NCBI GenBank assembly: GCA_030428945.1
Contig: JAUIEC010000005.1
Span: forward strand, 124,001 to 188,000
DNA length: 64,000 bases
Origin: Phycisphaerae bacterium
GTDB taxonomy: Bacteria > Planctomycetota > Phycisphaerae > UBA1845 > Fen-1342
Direction: 5' to 3'
A program made the translations under genes and the position numbers. The notes below the pieces were generated by a model, which saw only the letters and a list, made by a program, of their open reading frames with translations, was not told the origin of the DNA and searched no databases. This document shows positions 40,569 through 49,351 of this stretch, piece by piece (the stretch's first letter is position 1; each line of letters opens with the position of its first letter).

Positions 40569-41039
40569 TTATCCAACTCCGACCAGGCCCCAGCGGGCCC
40601 GCTGCGTCCGCCGCAGCCGTTCGTCCAGCTCGGCCAGGCTCGGATCGCGATCGGCCAGACGCAGGTGCCGCAGGGTCAGCTTGCCCTTCAGCATCTCGCG
40701 CTCGCCCACGCGGCCACGGGCCGTGAATGTACTCTCGTCCTCGGCCAGCAGCTTGCAGTCGGCTTCCAGCGTCAGGACCTGCCCGGGCGCGACGAAACTC
40801 TTGTACGTCACGTTGCGGGCCTCCTTCAGGACGATCACGCTCGGCCCGAAGTCAAGGGCGTCGCGGACCAGCCAGGCGGCGGTCTGGACCATCGCCTCGA
40901 GCATCAGGACGCCCGGCAGCACCGGGAACGTCGGGAAGTGGTCGGCGAGGTACTCCTCGGCAAGCGAAAGCGCCTTGTGGGCGACGATCCGCTCGCGCGG
41001 CTGCAACTCGCTGACCCGGTCCACAAGGACAAACTTCAT
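40569..41039 (-). CDS. Second FabZ-like 3-hydroxyacyl-ACP dehydratase
   Basis: The 156-residue hotdog protein carries ADHFPTFPVLPGVLMLEAMVQ, with the His and Glu of FabZ-type dehydratases. The start MKFVLVDRVSEL at 41039 is preceded by a GAAGGA. Residues upstream of this start in the same frame are translated repeat DNA and are not likely coding. The gene is separated from the ACP gene by 67 bp. Its C-terminus is arginine-rich and longer than usual. Confidence 0.84.
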   Translation of the reverse strand: MKFVLVDRVSELQPRERIVAHKALSLAEEYLADHFPTFPVLPGVLMLEAMVQTAAWLVRDALDFGPSVIVLKEARNVTYKSFVAPGQVLTLEADCKLLAEDESTFTARGRVGEREMLKGKLTLRHLRLADRDPSLAELDERLRRTQRARWGLVGVG

Positions 41040-41209
41040 CGCCGCGCTGGTCCTTCCCGAAACACCTCCGGCGGCGGACGACAGGCCCCGCGGCACCGGC
41101 ACGATCGCCGCCCGGTCCGTCCCTCTACAGACCCCCGGGGCGGGCGAAAGTTTGATCGGGGATTCTACTCCGAGTCCGGCGGGCCTGCCAGTGGGCGGGA
41201 AAGCCGGGG

Positions 41210-41420
41210 GAAAGGGAGCGAGGGAACCAGGGAGCAAGGGAGCGAGGGAGCAAGGGAGCAAGGGAGCAAGGGAGCCAGGGAGCGAGGGAGCGAGGAAGAC
41301 CTGGGGACCTCCCCTGTCCATGTGGCGTCGCGGCGGGCAGCCCCCCGCATGTCAGACCGGATCCCCGCTCCGTGGCCTTGCTCCCTCGCTCCCTCGCTCC
41401 CTTGCTCCCTCCCTCTGCAT
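41210..41420. repeat. Facing (GGGAGCGA)n and (GCTCCCTC)n arrays
   Basis: A 95-bp purine-rich array (GGGAGCAAGGGAGCGAGG..., 41210-41305) is followed by a GC-rich spacer and a pyrimidine-rich array (CTCCCTCGCTCCCTTGC..., 41378-41420) that touches the acyltransferase stop. Together they make a large imperfect inverted repeat filling the gap between the second fabZ and the acyltransferase gene. Confidence 0.7.
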
Positions 41421-42397
41421 CAGATCCGGCTGAGGTGGTCGGGGTGGTCGCGGACGTGGGCGGCGATGCCGTCGGCGTAGCGCTGCATCACCTCCGGGAC
41501 GATCTCCTCGGACGGACGCCCGGACTCGTCGGGGACGTACAGCGGCGCCGTGACCACCAGGCGGAAGTAGAAGTTCGGCCGGGAGACGACAAAGCCCTGC
41601 ACGATCGGGGCCCCGCAGCGGAGCGCGATCTGGACGGTGCCGGTCAGGAACTCGCGGGTCTCGCCGAAGATCCGCACCGGGCAGGTCTTGAGCGCCTCGC
41701 CGCGGACGCGGCCGACGTCGAGGGCCGTCCCGATCACCCGGTTTTCCTTGAAACAGCGATAGATGTCACGCGGAAAGCTGTCGGCATAGAGTACCCGGAC
41801 ATCCTTGAATTCGGGGAACGTCTCGGCGTACTTGTGCTGGATGTACTGCCGCATGGCGCCTTCGTTGCGGTCGCGGACCCCGGCGCACTTGTAGCCCAGC
41901 AGGGCCATCAGCAGCGCCGCGACGTGGTGCGATCCGTGGTGGCTGAGCAGGACGTAGACGCCGTTCCCGCGGGCCAGGGCTTCGTCAAGCTGCTCGCGCC
42001 CCGGGAAGCGGATTCGCCGCAGGATCTTCTCCTTCGGCAACCGGTCGAACACCAGGTACAGCAGCTTGTCGCAGCGGGTCCGGCGGAAGTAGCTGCGGAC
42101 GATCAGCCGCTCACGCTTCCGGGAAATCCCCTCGGGGAACACGCGGCGAAGCACCGCCCGGTAGCGGCGGCGACGCTTGAAGTTGATCAGGTACTCGAGC
42201 GTCCCGAACCAGCGCCCCAGCAGGTACAGACCACGCAGACTGAACATCCGCGTCCAGGCCATCAGGAACAGGCGGACCAGTTCGAACTTCGCGGTGTTCA
42301 GCCACCCGATCCGGGGCACACCACGCTCACCCCCGCCCGGCCGGGGGGCGGCATCGGTGGCGGGGTCAGCGGCTTGTCCTGTGGCGGAATCCGGCAT
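41420..42397 (-). CDS. LpxL/HtrB-family lysophospholipid acyltransferase-like protein
   Basis: The 325-residue protein has an N-terminal membrane-proximal helix region and a long amphipathic segment (FPEGISRKRERLIVRSYFRR). It has the LpxL-family layout: NGVYVLLSHHGSHH (about 145-158), VRDRNEGAMRQYI, TALDVGRVRG and the C-terminal RYADGIAAHVRDHPDH. The family uses an H-x4-[DE] motif; here it reads H-H-G-S-H-H, so the acidic residue is absent. It should transfer an acyl chain to a lipid A or phospholipid-like acceptor, or the ACP-bound product of this cluster, but activity is uncertain. It begins 15 bp after the mrp-like gene. Confidence 0.75.
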   Translation of the reverse strand: MPDSATGQAADPATDAAPRPGGGERGVPRIGWLNTAKFELVRLFLMAWTRMFSLRGLYLLGRWFGTLEYLINFKRRRRYRAVLRRVFPEGISRKRERLIVRSYFRRTRCDKLLYLVFDRLPKEKILRRIRFPGREQLDEALARGNGVYVLLSHHGSHHVAALLMALLGYKCAGVRDRNEGAMRQYIQHKYAETFPEFKDVRVLYADSFPRDIYRCFKENRVIGTALDVGRVRGEALKTCPVRIFGETREFLTGTVQIALRCGAPIVQGFVVSRPNFYFRLVVTAPLYVPDESGRPSEEIVPEVMQRYADGIAAHVRDHPDHLSRI

Positions 42398-42412
42398 CGC
42401 TGCTTCCGGCGG

Positions 42413-43498
42413 TCAGCCGCTGATGTTGAGCTGCGGCAGCGGCCGCTGCTGTTTGCCGCGGGCCGCGATCTGCTCGTCCAGGGCGCCGACGACGCGTTCG
42501 ATCGCGTCGGTCACGTGCGCGGGCGGTTCGCGGAAGTAGTCCTCGGGGCGCCCCTCGTCACCGATCCGGCGGACCAGCCCGTGCAGCGGAATCTGCCCGA
42601 GCAGCGGCACGCCGAGTTCCTCGGCCGCCTTCTGCACGCCGCCGTGCCCGAACAGGTCGTCGCGGTGCCCGCACTGCGGGCAGGTGTAGTAGCTCATGTT
42701 CTCGATCATGCCGAGCGTCTCGACGCCGAGCTTCTCGTACATGCGGATCGCCTTGACCGCGTCGAGCAGCGCGACGTCCTGGGGCGTGCAGACCACGACC
42801 GCTCCGGTCAGGGGAATGCTCTGCGCGAGGGTCAGCGGGATGTCACCGGTCCCCGGCGGCAGGTCGACCACCAGGCAGTCGAGTTCGCCCCACAGTCCTC
42901 GATCGAGGAACTCCTTGACGTACTTCTGGGCCATCGGGCCGCGCCAGACGACGGCCTGGTCCGGCGACACCAGGTACCCCATCGACATGATCGGCATGCC
43001 CCCCCGCAGCGGCGGGACCAGCCGGCCTTCGGAATCGGCCGTCGGCTGGGCATTCTCCGTTCCGGTCAGCTTCGGCAGGGACGGTCCGTAGACGTCGGCG
43101 TCCAGCAGGCCGACCTTCTGGCCGCGGCGCTGGAGCCCCATCGCCAGCAGCAGTGCGACCGTGCTCTTGCCGACCCCGCCCTTTCCGGCCCCGACGGCGA
43201 TGATGTGCCGCACGTCGCGCATCGCGGGGGTGCCTGGCTGCTGGGCGACGGCGAAGGCGAGCTTGACCGCGGATACGCCGGGGACCTGCCCGAGGCGGGT
43301 TTCGCACTGGCGGGTCAACTGCCCGCGCAGGTCATCGCTGTCAAGCTGTGCCGGCAGGAGGAAGTCGACCTGGACGACGCCATCCTGGCAGCGGGCTTCG
43401 CGGACGAGGCCGAGCGTCAGCACATCGCGTCCGCTGCCGGGTTCGAGAACACCGGCCAGCGCCTGGCGGAGTCCTTCCTGATCGGGCTGTGTTGCCAC
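42413..43498 (-). CDS. Mrp/ApbC-family iron-sulfur carrier ATPase
   Basis: The 361-residue protein has an N-terminal MIP18/DUF59 domain (about 8-85). A ParA/MinD-like P-loop domain follows, with deviant Walker A GAGKGGVGKST and DADVYGPSLPKL. It has Walker B-like LVVDLPPGTGDI and a C-x-x-C pair in YYTCPQCGH that binds the Fe-S cluster in this family. It is expected to load Fe-S clusters onto apoproteins. The GTG at 43498 is chosen because AGGTGG lies just upstream and the frame before it runs through the divergent ClC gene region. Confidence 0.88.
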   Translation of the reverse strand: MATQPDQEGLRQALAGVLEPGSGRDVLTLGLVREARCQDGVVQVDFLLPAQLDSDDLRGQLTRQCETRLGQVPGVSAVKLAFAVAQQPGTPAMRDVRHIIAVGAGKGGVGKSTVALLLAMGLQRRGQKVGLLDADVYGPSLPKLTGTENAQPTADSEGRLVPPLRGGMPIMSMGYLVSPDQAVVWRGPMAQKYVKEFLDRGLWGELDCLVVDLPPGTGDIPLTLAQSIPLTGAVVVCTPQDVALLDAVKAIRMYEKLGVETLGMIENMSYYTCPQCGHRDDLFGHGGVQKAAEELGVPLLGQIPLHGLVRRIGDEGRPEDYFREPPAHVTDAIERVVGALDEQIAARGKQQRPLPQLNISG

Positions 43499-43632
43499 GA
43501 GGCCACCTTTCTGTGAAAACTGTTTCGCCGAGTGCCGGTCCTGGCGGACCCTTGTTAGTATTCTTATCCAGACGCGGGAGATGTGTCCACAGACACCACC
43601 GTCGGCCCCCAACCTGCTGCTCCACGAGGGGT

Positions 43633-45546
43633 ATGTCGCAACCTGCCGGACAATCTGATCGCCTTCGCCGCGGCACGCGGCTGGTGCTGCGGCGGATCGG
43701 CCGCTTCTGGGGCCGCCGCGACCGCCAGTTGAACGCGCTCGCGTTCGGTGTCGGCCTCGTGACGGCACTCGGGGCCCTGGGCTTCTCATGGCTGGTCGAC
43801 ACGGTCACCGGGTTCTACTTCGGCGACGTCCGCGGCCAGCTCGAAGCCGTCGATCTGCAGTTCTGGCTGCTGCCGATGCTGCCGATGACCGGGGCCCTGC
43901 TGGTCGGACTGATCACCTACTACTTCGCGCCCGAAGCCGAGGGGCACGGCGTTCCCGAAGTGATGCACGCCATGGCCCGCCAGGGCGGACGCATTCGACC
44001 ACGCGTCGCCGGCGCCAAGGCCGTCGCCAGCGCCCTGACGATCGGCTCGGGCGGCGCGGCCGGGACCGAGGGACCGATCATCCAGATCGGGGCCGCGATC
44101 GGCTCGGGCATCGGGCAGTGGCTGCGGGTCAGCCTGGGAGACATGCGGATCCTGATCGGCTGCGGGGCCGCGGCCGGGATCGCCTCGATCTTCAACGCCC
44201 CGATCGCGGGCGTGCTGTTCGCGGTCGAGGTCCTGCTGCGCGACGTCTCGCTCCGCAGCTTCGTCCCGATCATCGTCTCGGCCGTGATGAGCAGCACGCT
44301 GACGCAGGCGTTCAAGGGACACAGCGAAGCGATCTTCCCGGCCCCGGCCATGCTGATCGGGGGCGACCCTCTCTACCAGTTCACGGTCTCGGAGTTCGGC
44401 AACTACCTGCTGCTCGGCGTGGTCTGCGGGCTGGTGGCGGTCACCTTCGTCCGCCTGCTGTACGCCAGCGAGGACCTGTTCAAGAAACTGCCGGTGCATC
44501 GCATCCTGCGCCCGGTGGTCGGGGCCGCGATGCTGGGCGGGGTCGTGCTGCTGACCCTGAGCCTGACCAACGGCAAGGTTCCGTTCGCCGACGTTCCGAC
44601 CTTCGAAGGACACCCCGATCCCCCGGCCGTGATGGGCAACGGGTATCCGATCATCGAGCGTTCGCTGGAGCCGCAGGCCTATGCCCGGATCGAGACCGAC
44701 CTGCCCGGGACGAACCCGCAGGTGGCCTGGTCGGTGCGGGTGCTGCTGATCCTGCTGGTCGCCAAGGTGCTGGTGACCTGCATGACCCTCGGCAGCGGCG
44801 GCAGCGGCGGGGTCTTCGCCCCGAGCCTGTTCATCGGGGCGACCACCGGCGGGGCGTTCGGACTGCTGGTCCGCGAGATTCCGTACTTCGAGAACGCCAA
44901 CCCGGGCGCGTACGCGCTGGTCGGGATGGCGGCCGTCGTGGCCGCGTCGATCCACGCCCCGCTGACGGCCACGCTGATGCTGTTCGAGCTGACGCGGGAC
45001 TACAAGGTCATCGTGCCGATCATGCTGGCGGCCGTGTCGGCCCTGGCGGTGGCCGAGTGGATCGAGCCGGCTTCGATCTACACGCTGAAGCTGCTGCGTC
45101 GCGGGGTGCGGCTGGTATCGGGCGACGCCCGGCTGCTGCAGCGTCTGCGGGTCAGCGACGTGCCGCACCTGCCGGCGCCGGTGGTGCGCCCGGAGGACTC
45201 GGTCGACAGCCTGCTGCGGCTGATGCGGACCTCGACGGCCAACGACTTCGTGGTCGTCAACGCCGAGGGGCGCGTGGTCGGCCTGGTGCTGGGGGACGAT
45301 CTGCGGACGATGCTGCTCGAGCACGAGGCGATGCCGCTGCTGACGGTCTCGGACGTGCTGCGCGAGGATTTCCCGCTGGTCCGACCGGACGAGACGCTCG
45401 ACATCGTCCTGGAGAAGTTCGCCGGCCAGCCGATGCAGTCGCTGCCGATTGTCGGCGACGAACACGGGGACCAGGTCCTCGGCCTGCTGACCCGCTCGGC
45501 GGTGATGAACCGCTACAACAAGCTCGTGGCCGAGTCGGCCCAGTAG
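43633..45546 (+). CDS. ClC-type chloride channel or Cl-/H+ antiporter with CBS domains
   Basis: The 637-residue protein has about ten membrane helices. It has the ClC signatures GSGGAAGTEGPIIQIGAA (gating Glu present), GSGGSGGVFAPSLFIGATTGG and, upstream, EGHGVPEVMHAM in place of GSGIP, a common bacterial variant. Residues about 505-630 contain two CBS domains, beginning LRVSDVPHLPAPVV and DVLREDFPLVRPDETLD, which regulate the channel by nucleotide binding. The ATG at 43633 has GAGG three bases upstream and opens the frame at the first membrane-proximal segment. Confidence 0.9.
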   Translation: MSQPAGQSDRLRRGTRLVLRRIGRFWGRRDRQLNALAFGVGLVTALGALGFSWLVDTVTGFYFGDVRGQLEAVDLQFWLLPMLPMTGALLVGLITYYFAPEAEGHGVPEVMHAMARQGGRIRPRVAGAKAVASALTIGSGGAAGTEGPIIQIGAAIGSGIGQWLRVSLGDMRILIGCGAAAGIASIFNAPIAGVLFAVEVLLRDVSLRSFVPIIVSAVMSSTLTQAFKGHSEAIFPAPAMLIGGDPLYQFTVSEFGNYLLLGVVCGLVAVTFVRLLYASEDLFKKLPVHRILRPVVGAAMLGGVVLLTLSLTNGKVPFADVPTFEGHPDPPAVMGNGYPIIERSLEPQAYARIETDLPGTNPQVAWSVRVLLILLVAKVLVTCMTLGSGGSGGVFAPSLFIGATTGGAFGLLVREIPYFENANPGAYALVGMAAVVAASIHAPLTATLMLFELTRDYKVIVPIMLAAVSALAVAEWIEPASIYTLKLLRRGVRLVSGDARLLQRLRVSDVPHLPAPVVRPEDSVDSLLRLMRTSTANDFVVVNAEGRVVGLVLGDDLRTMLLEHEAMPLLTVSDVLREDFPLVRPDETLDIVLEKFAGQPMQSLPIVGDEHGDQVLGLLTRSAVMNRYNKLVAESAQ

Positions 45547-45947
45547 CCCGCCCGGGCAGCGCAGCGAGCGCCGGGTGCCACTTTGAACGACCGCCGGGTG
45601 CCCTGCCCTTGAGCGAGCGCCGGGTGTCCTGCCCTTGAGCGAGCGCCGGGTGTCACTTTGAACGAGCGCCGGGTGCCCTGCCCTTGCGCGAGCGCCGGGT
45701 GCCCTACCCTTGAGCGAGCGCAGCGAGCGGAAGGGTGGGGGACTGCGTAGTGCCTCGCCAGGCGGTGCGGCATCGACGCCTGCGGCTTCCGGGTGGCCGT
45801 GATCGCGGTCTGCCGCGTCGATGACGCACCCTACGGGTTACCCTCGCTCCCGCGCTCCCTGGCTCCCTCGCTCCGGTCGCTCCCTGGCTCCCTCGCTCCC
45901 GTCGCTCCCGTCGCCCCCTGGCTCCCTCGCTCCCTCGCTCCCTCAAA
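45547..45947. repeat. Full composite repeat element
   Basis: In order, about six 26-bp units containing GAGCGAGCGCCGGGTG lie at 45560-45715, then the block GCAGCGAGCGGAAGGGTGGG through GACTGCGTAG near 45750. A hairpin follows with arms GGTGCGGCATCGACGC (45764-45779) and GCGTCGATGACGCACCC (45815-45831). A (GCTCCCTC)n array closes the element (45842-45947). It fills the gap between the convergent clc gene and the small unknown gene. Confidence 0.8.
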
Positions 45948-45979
45948 AGAAAGAGGTGACCCCGCGAAGGATCACCCCT
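45945..45979 (-). terminator. Probable rho-independent terminator of the 83-aa gene
   Basis: On the minus strand an imperfect GC-rich stem (arms at 45969-45979 and 45954-45962) is followed by TCTTTCTTTT. It lies about 33 bp past the stop of the gene at 46012-46263. Confidence 0.65.
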
Positions 45980-46011
45980 GGTGGATTCCGGTTGTGGGAT
46001 GCGGGCCGGGC

Positions 46012-46263
46012 CTAGAAGACCGCCTCGCCCCAGTCGTCCTGGTAGGCTTCGTCGTTGATGATGGCGAAGTAGCCGTCGTCGTCGACGTCGATCGCGTAGA
46101 CGGCGTCACCGATGCCCTGCATCAGGAAGAAGCGCTCGATGGCGTCCCGCAGGATCTCCTCATCGAACATGTTACCCACCTCTACGTCCAGGCTGCGGAC
46201 TTCTGCGAAGTCGTAGCCGTAACGCGGGACGCAGCGGATGCTGGTAACGGTCTTCCTGGTCAT
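46012..46263 (-). CDS. Small unknown protein
   Basis: The 83-residue protein (MTRKTVTSIRCVPRYGYDFAEV...) is acidic at the C-terminus (YAIDVDDDGYFAIINDEAYQDDWG). It has no signal peptide or membrane segment, and I do not recognise the family. The start at 46263 has AAAGGA six bases upstream. Its own terminator and clean borders support it as a real gene. Confidence 0.65.
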   Translation of the reverse strand: MTRKTVTSIRCVPRYGYDFAEVRSLDVEVGNMFDEEILRDAIERFFLMQGIGDAVYAIDVDDDGYFAIINDEAYQDDWGEAVF

Positions 46264-46398
46264 CGGTCCTTTCCCTTTCGAGTTCACGGCTCCCTCCTGG
46301 AAGCTTGCCATCGGATTATAGCCGTCCGCCATGTGCCCACCCAGCCGCGGGCGGATTTCCGTGCTTCCAAATTGCCCGGGGATTTCTTATCGGCATGC

Positions 46399-47535
46399 TC
46401 AGCCATGCGTCGGCAGGGCATCGATCAGTTGCTCCATCTCGGCCGGGGCGTTGTAGAAGTGCGGACTGGCCCGCAGGCGCCCCAGCCGATTGGCGACGAT
46501 GATCTTGAACTCGCTCCGCAGGTGCTTGCGGATCGCGTCCATCTCGTGCTTGTCGCTGCTGAACGAGACGATCCCGCTCCACTCGGTCGCCGTTCGCGGA
46601 CTGTGCACCGTCCAGCCCTTGGCCCGCAGACCCTCCACCAGCGTGTCGGTCAACTGCTTGATCCGCACCTGCACCTCGTTGATCCCGACCTCCAGCAGCA
46701 GCCGGATCGACGCGCCCAGCGCGCAGATCCCGGCCAGGTTGTAGACCCCGCTGTCGAACCGGCGGGCATCCTCGTGAAAGTCCGACTCGGACAGGCCGGC
46801 CACCTCGGCATAGCCGTGCTTCATGCACATGTAGCCCAGTTCGGTCGGCTTCAGGTGCCCGATCAGTTCCCGCTTGCAGTAGAACAGCCCCGTGCCCTCC
46901 GGGCTGGTCAGCCACTTGTGCCCGCCCGAGGACAGGAAGTCGATGTTCATCGCCTCGACGTCCAGCGGGTGCACGCCCAGCGCCTGGATCGCGTCGACGA
47001 ACAGCAGCACGCCCCGCTCGCGACACATCTCGCCCAGCCGTGTCAGGTCGATCCGGAATCCGTTCGACCACTGCACCGCCGAGATCGTCACCAGCCGCGT
47101 GCGGTTGTCGATCGCGGCCGCGATGCGGTCGAACGGGACCCGGCCGTCGTCCTCGGGGACCCGGCGGACCTGCACGCCGCGCTGCTCGAGGTTCAGCCAG
47201 GGATAGACGTTCGCGGGGAATTCCATCGTTGTCGTGACGATGTTGTCGCCGGAGAGCCACTGGATGCCGCGGGCCACCAGATTGATCCCCTGGCACGTGT
47301 TCTGGACGAAGGTGACCTCGTCCGCGTTCGCGTTGATCAGGCGGGCGGCATCGGTCCGGACCCGCTCGGCCGCCCGGTAGAACGTGCCCCGCAGGTAGGC
47401 GGCCTCGGACAGTTCGCGGGCGTATCCGCACATGGCCTCGGCGGCCGGTCCGGACATGGGGGCGACGGCGGCGTGATTCATGAAGTTGAAGTGCTCGGTG
47501 ATCGGGAACTTGCTACGAATCTGCCGCAGGTCCAT
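46399..47535 (-). CDS. Class V aminotransferase (cysteine desulfurase/selenocysteine lyase-like)
   Basis: The 378-residue protein starts MDLRQIRSKFPITEHFNFMNHAA with GGAGG upstream. It has the PLP fold of class V enzymes: TFVQNTCQGINLVARGI at the cofactor phosphate region, DAIQALGVHPLDV with the PLP-pairing Asp, and the Schiff-base Lys in SSGGHKWLTSPEGTG. No active-site mobile-loop Cys is clearly placed near the C-terminus, so it may be an isopenicillin-epimerase-like or desulfurase-like enzyme with another substrate. It is divergent from hslU across a 351-bp region holding both promoters; I cannot assign them base by base. Confidence 0.85.
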   Translation of the reverse strand: MDLRQIRSKFPITEHFNFMNHAAVAPMSGPAAEAMCGYARELSEAAYLRGTFYRAAERVRTDAARLINANADEVTFVQNTCQGINLVARGIQWLSGDNIVTTTMEFPANVYPWLNLEQRGVQVRRVPEDDGRVPFDRIAAAIDNRTRLVTISAVQWSNGFRIDLTRLGEMCRERGVLLFVDAIQALGVHPLDVEAMNIDFLSSGGHKWLTSPEGTGLFYCKRELIGHLKPTELGYMCMKHGYAEVAGLSESDFHEDARRFDSGVYNLAGICALGASIRLLLEVGINEVQVRIKQLTDTLVEGLRAKGWTVHSPRTATEWSGIVSFSSDKHEMDAIRKHLRSEFKIIVANRLGRLRASPHFYNAPAEMEQLIDALPTHG

Positions 47536-47886
47536 CTGGTGGCCTCCGCGAAACACCGGCGTCTCGGACTCAGGATAGTCTATACGCCCGGCGCACAGCC
47601 GACGTCGCAGCCGGCCAGGTTAGAAAACCGCGCTGCCTTTCTTATCGGCGAGTGTCCGGCGGCGGACTAAGTTCTGTTTGTTCGATCCCGTCGAACCGAC
47701 GGAGCGGCGCGGCCCGAAGACGCGCAGCAGGGAAAGACGCCGGCCTCACGGTGATTCGGCCCGGTCCGGCGCGTTCCCCCCTGCACGTCTTCGCCGGTGC
47801 CAAACGCCGGTTTCGCGGTGGTGTAGAATGCGGGGCTGTCCGCCGGAGCGGGCAGGCGAACCAGGCCGGCAGAAGGCGAGACGATT

Positions 47887-49224
47887 GTGAAGGAAATGAC
47901 GCCGCGGGAAGTCGTGACCGCGCTCGACGAGTACATCATCGGACAGGAAGACGCCAAGCGAGCGGTCGCCATCGCAGTTCGTAACCGCTGGCGACGCATG
48001 CAGTTACCAGAATCTCTGCGGGTCGACGTCGCCCCCCGCAACATCCTCATGTGCGGCCCCACCGGCGTCGGCAAGACCGAGGTCGCCCGCCGCATGGCCC
48101 AACTGCTCGACGCCCCGTTCATCAAGGTCGAGGCCACCAAGTTCACCGAGGTCGGCTACCACGGCCGCGATGTCGACAGCATCATCCGCGACCTGGCCGA
48201 GCGGGCCGTCTCGCTCGAACGGACCCTGGCGGCCGGGCGGGTGCGCGAACAGGCCTCGATCGCGGCCGAGGATCGGGTGATCGACCAGTTGCTGCCGGGC
48301 GATGCGATCGACCAGACCAACGAGGAGAGCGTCGAGCGGCGGCGGCGGACGCGCGAGAAGCTGCGCTCGCAGTTGCGGGCCGGCGGGTTCGCGGAGCGGA
48401 CGGTCGAGATCAGCGTCGAGGAGCGCAGCGTCACGCCGCACGTGCTGACGAACATGGGTCTGGACCAGATGGGCCCGGAGTTCGAGCAGTTCATGGAGCG
48501 GATGATGCCGGGTCGATCGCGGCGGAAGCGGCTGACGGTTCCGCGGGCGCTCGACCTGCTGATTCAGCAGGAGACCGACCGGCTGATCGACCAGGACGCC
48601 CTGCAGGAGTCGGCCCTGCGGCGCTGCGAGCAGAGCGGCGTGGTGTTCATCGACGAGATCGACAAGCTCGCGGTCCCGCTCGGCAGCGAGAGCGGCGGTC
48701 CGGACGTCTCGCGCAGCGGCGTGCAGCGCGACCTGCTGCCGCTGGTCGAAGGGACCACCGTCAGCACGCGCTACGGACTGGTCAGGACGGATCACATCCT
48801 GTTCATCGCGGCCGGGGCGTTCACCAACTCGCGTCCGAGCGACCTGATGCCGGAACTGCAGGGCCGTTTCGCGATCCGGGTGGAGCTGGACGACCTGACC
48901 GGCGACGACTTCGAGCGGATTCTGACCGAGCCGCAGAACGCGCTGATCAAGCAGCAGATCGCCCTGATCGGGGCGGAGGGGGTCGACCTGCGGTTCACCC
49001 CCGAGGCCATCGCCGAGATGGCCCAGATGGCGGCCCGGGCGAACGAGCGACTCGAAAACATCGGGGCCCGGCGACTGTACACGATCACCGAGAAGGTGCT
49101 GGAAGACATCGCGTTCCACGCCTCCGACGCGGCCAACAGGGAAGTGACCATCGACGTCGACTACGTGCGGATGCGCCTGGCGGACGTGCTCGAGGATGAC
49201 GATCGCGGGCAGTTCGAGTTGTAG
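47887..49224 (+). CDS. hslU: HslU, ATPase subunit of the HslUV protease
   Basis: The 445-residue protein has the HslU N-terminal motif DEYIIGQEDAKRAVAIAVRNRWRR. It has Walker A MCGPTGVGKTEVAR, a pore loop GYHGRDVD (canonical GYVGRDV), a Walker B VVFIDEIDKLAVP and a sensor helix NIGARRLYTI. It ends in GQFEL, like the HslU tail that docks into HslV. It unfolds proteins for the HslV peptidase. hslV is not adjacent on either side. The start is GTG at 47887; an ATG 9 bp later is possible. Confidence 0.93.
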   Translation: MKEMTPREVVTALDEYIIGQEDAKRAVAIAVRNRWRRMQLPESLRVDVAPRNILMCGPTGVGKTEVARRMAQLLDAPFIKVEATKFTEVGYHGRDVDSIIRDLAERAVSLERTLAAGRVREQASIAAEDRVIDQLLPGDAIDQTNEESVERRRRTREKLRSQLRAGGFAERTVEISVEERSVTPHVLTNMGLDQMGPEFEQFMERMMPGRSRRKRLTVPRALDLLIQQETDRLIDQDALQESALRRCEQSGVVFIDEIDKLAVPLGSESGGPDVSRSGVQRDLLPLVEGTTVSTRYGLVRTDHILFIAAGAFTNSRPSDLMPELQGRFAIRVELDDLTGDDFERILTEPQNALIKQQIALIGAEGVDLRFTPEAIAEMAQMAARANERLENIGARRLYTITEKVLEDIAFHASDAANREVTIDVDYVRMRLADVLEDDDRGQFEL

Positions 49225-49351
49225 GTGGCGCACGCAGCCGTGGGTGCGGGCGGCGATTCCCTTCGTCGCCGACACGGCAACGCCACAGGGAACAGGCTCC
49301 GCGATCCTGCTTACTTGTTTACTCAGGTGCCCCAATCTAGCGAGACAAGTG

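Noticed and set aside
40569-41321. Longer start for the second dehydratase at 41321
   Set aside because: The first 94 residues would be translation of the GGGAGCGA array and contain no FabZ sequence; ATG 41039 starts the family domain.
45547-45947. Possible insertion sequence
   Set aside because: No transposase frame is present; only repeats and a hairpin are visible. It is reported as a dispersed repeat instead.
47818-47830. Possible -10 box TAGAAT upstream of hslU
   Set aside because: No matching -35 element at the right distance could be identified in this GC-rich sequence.
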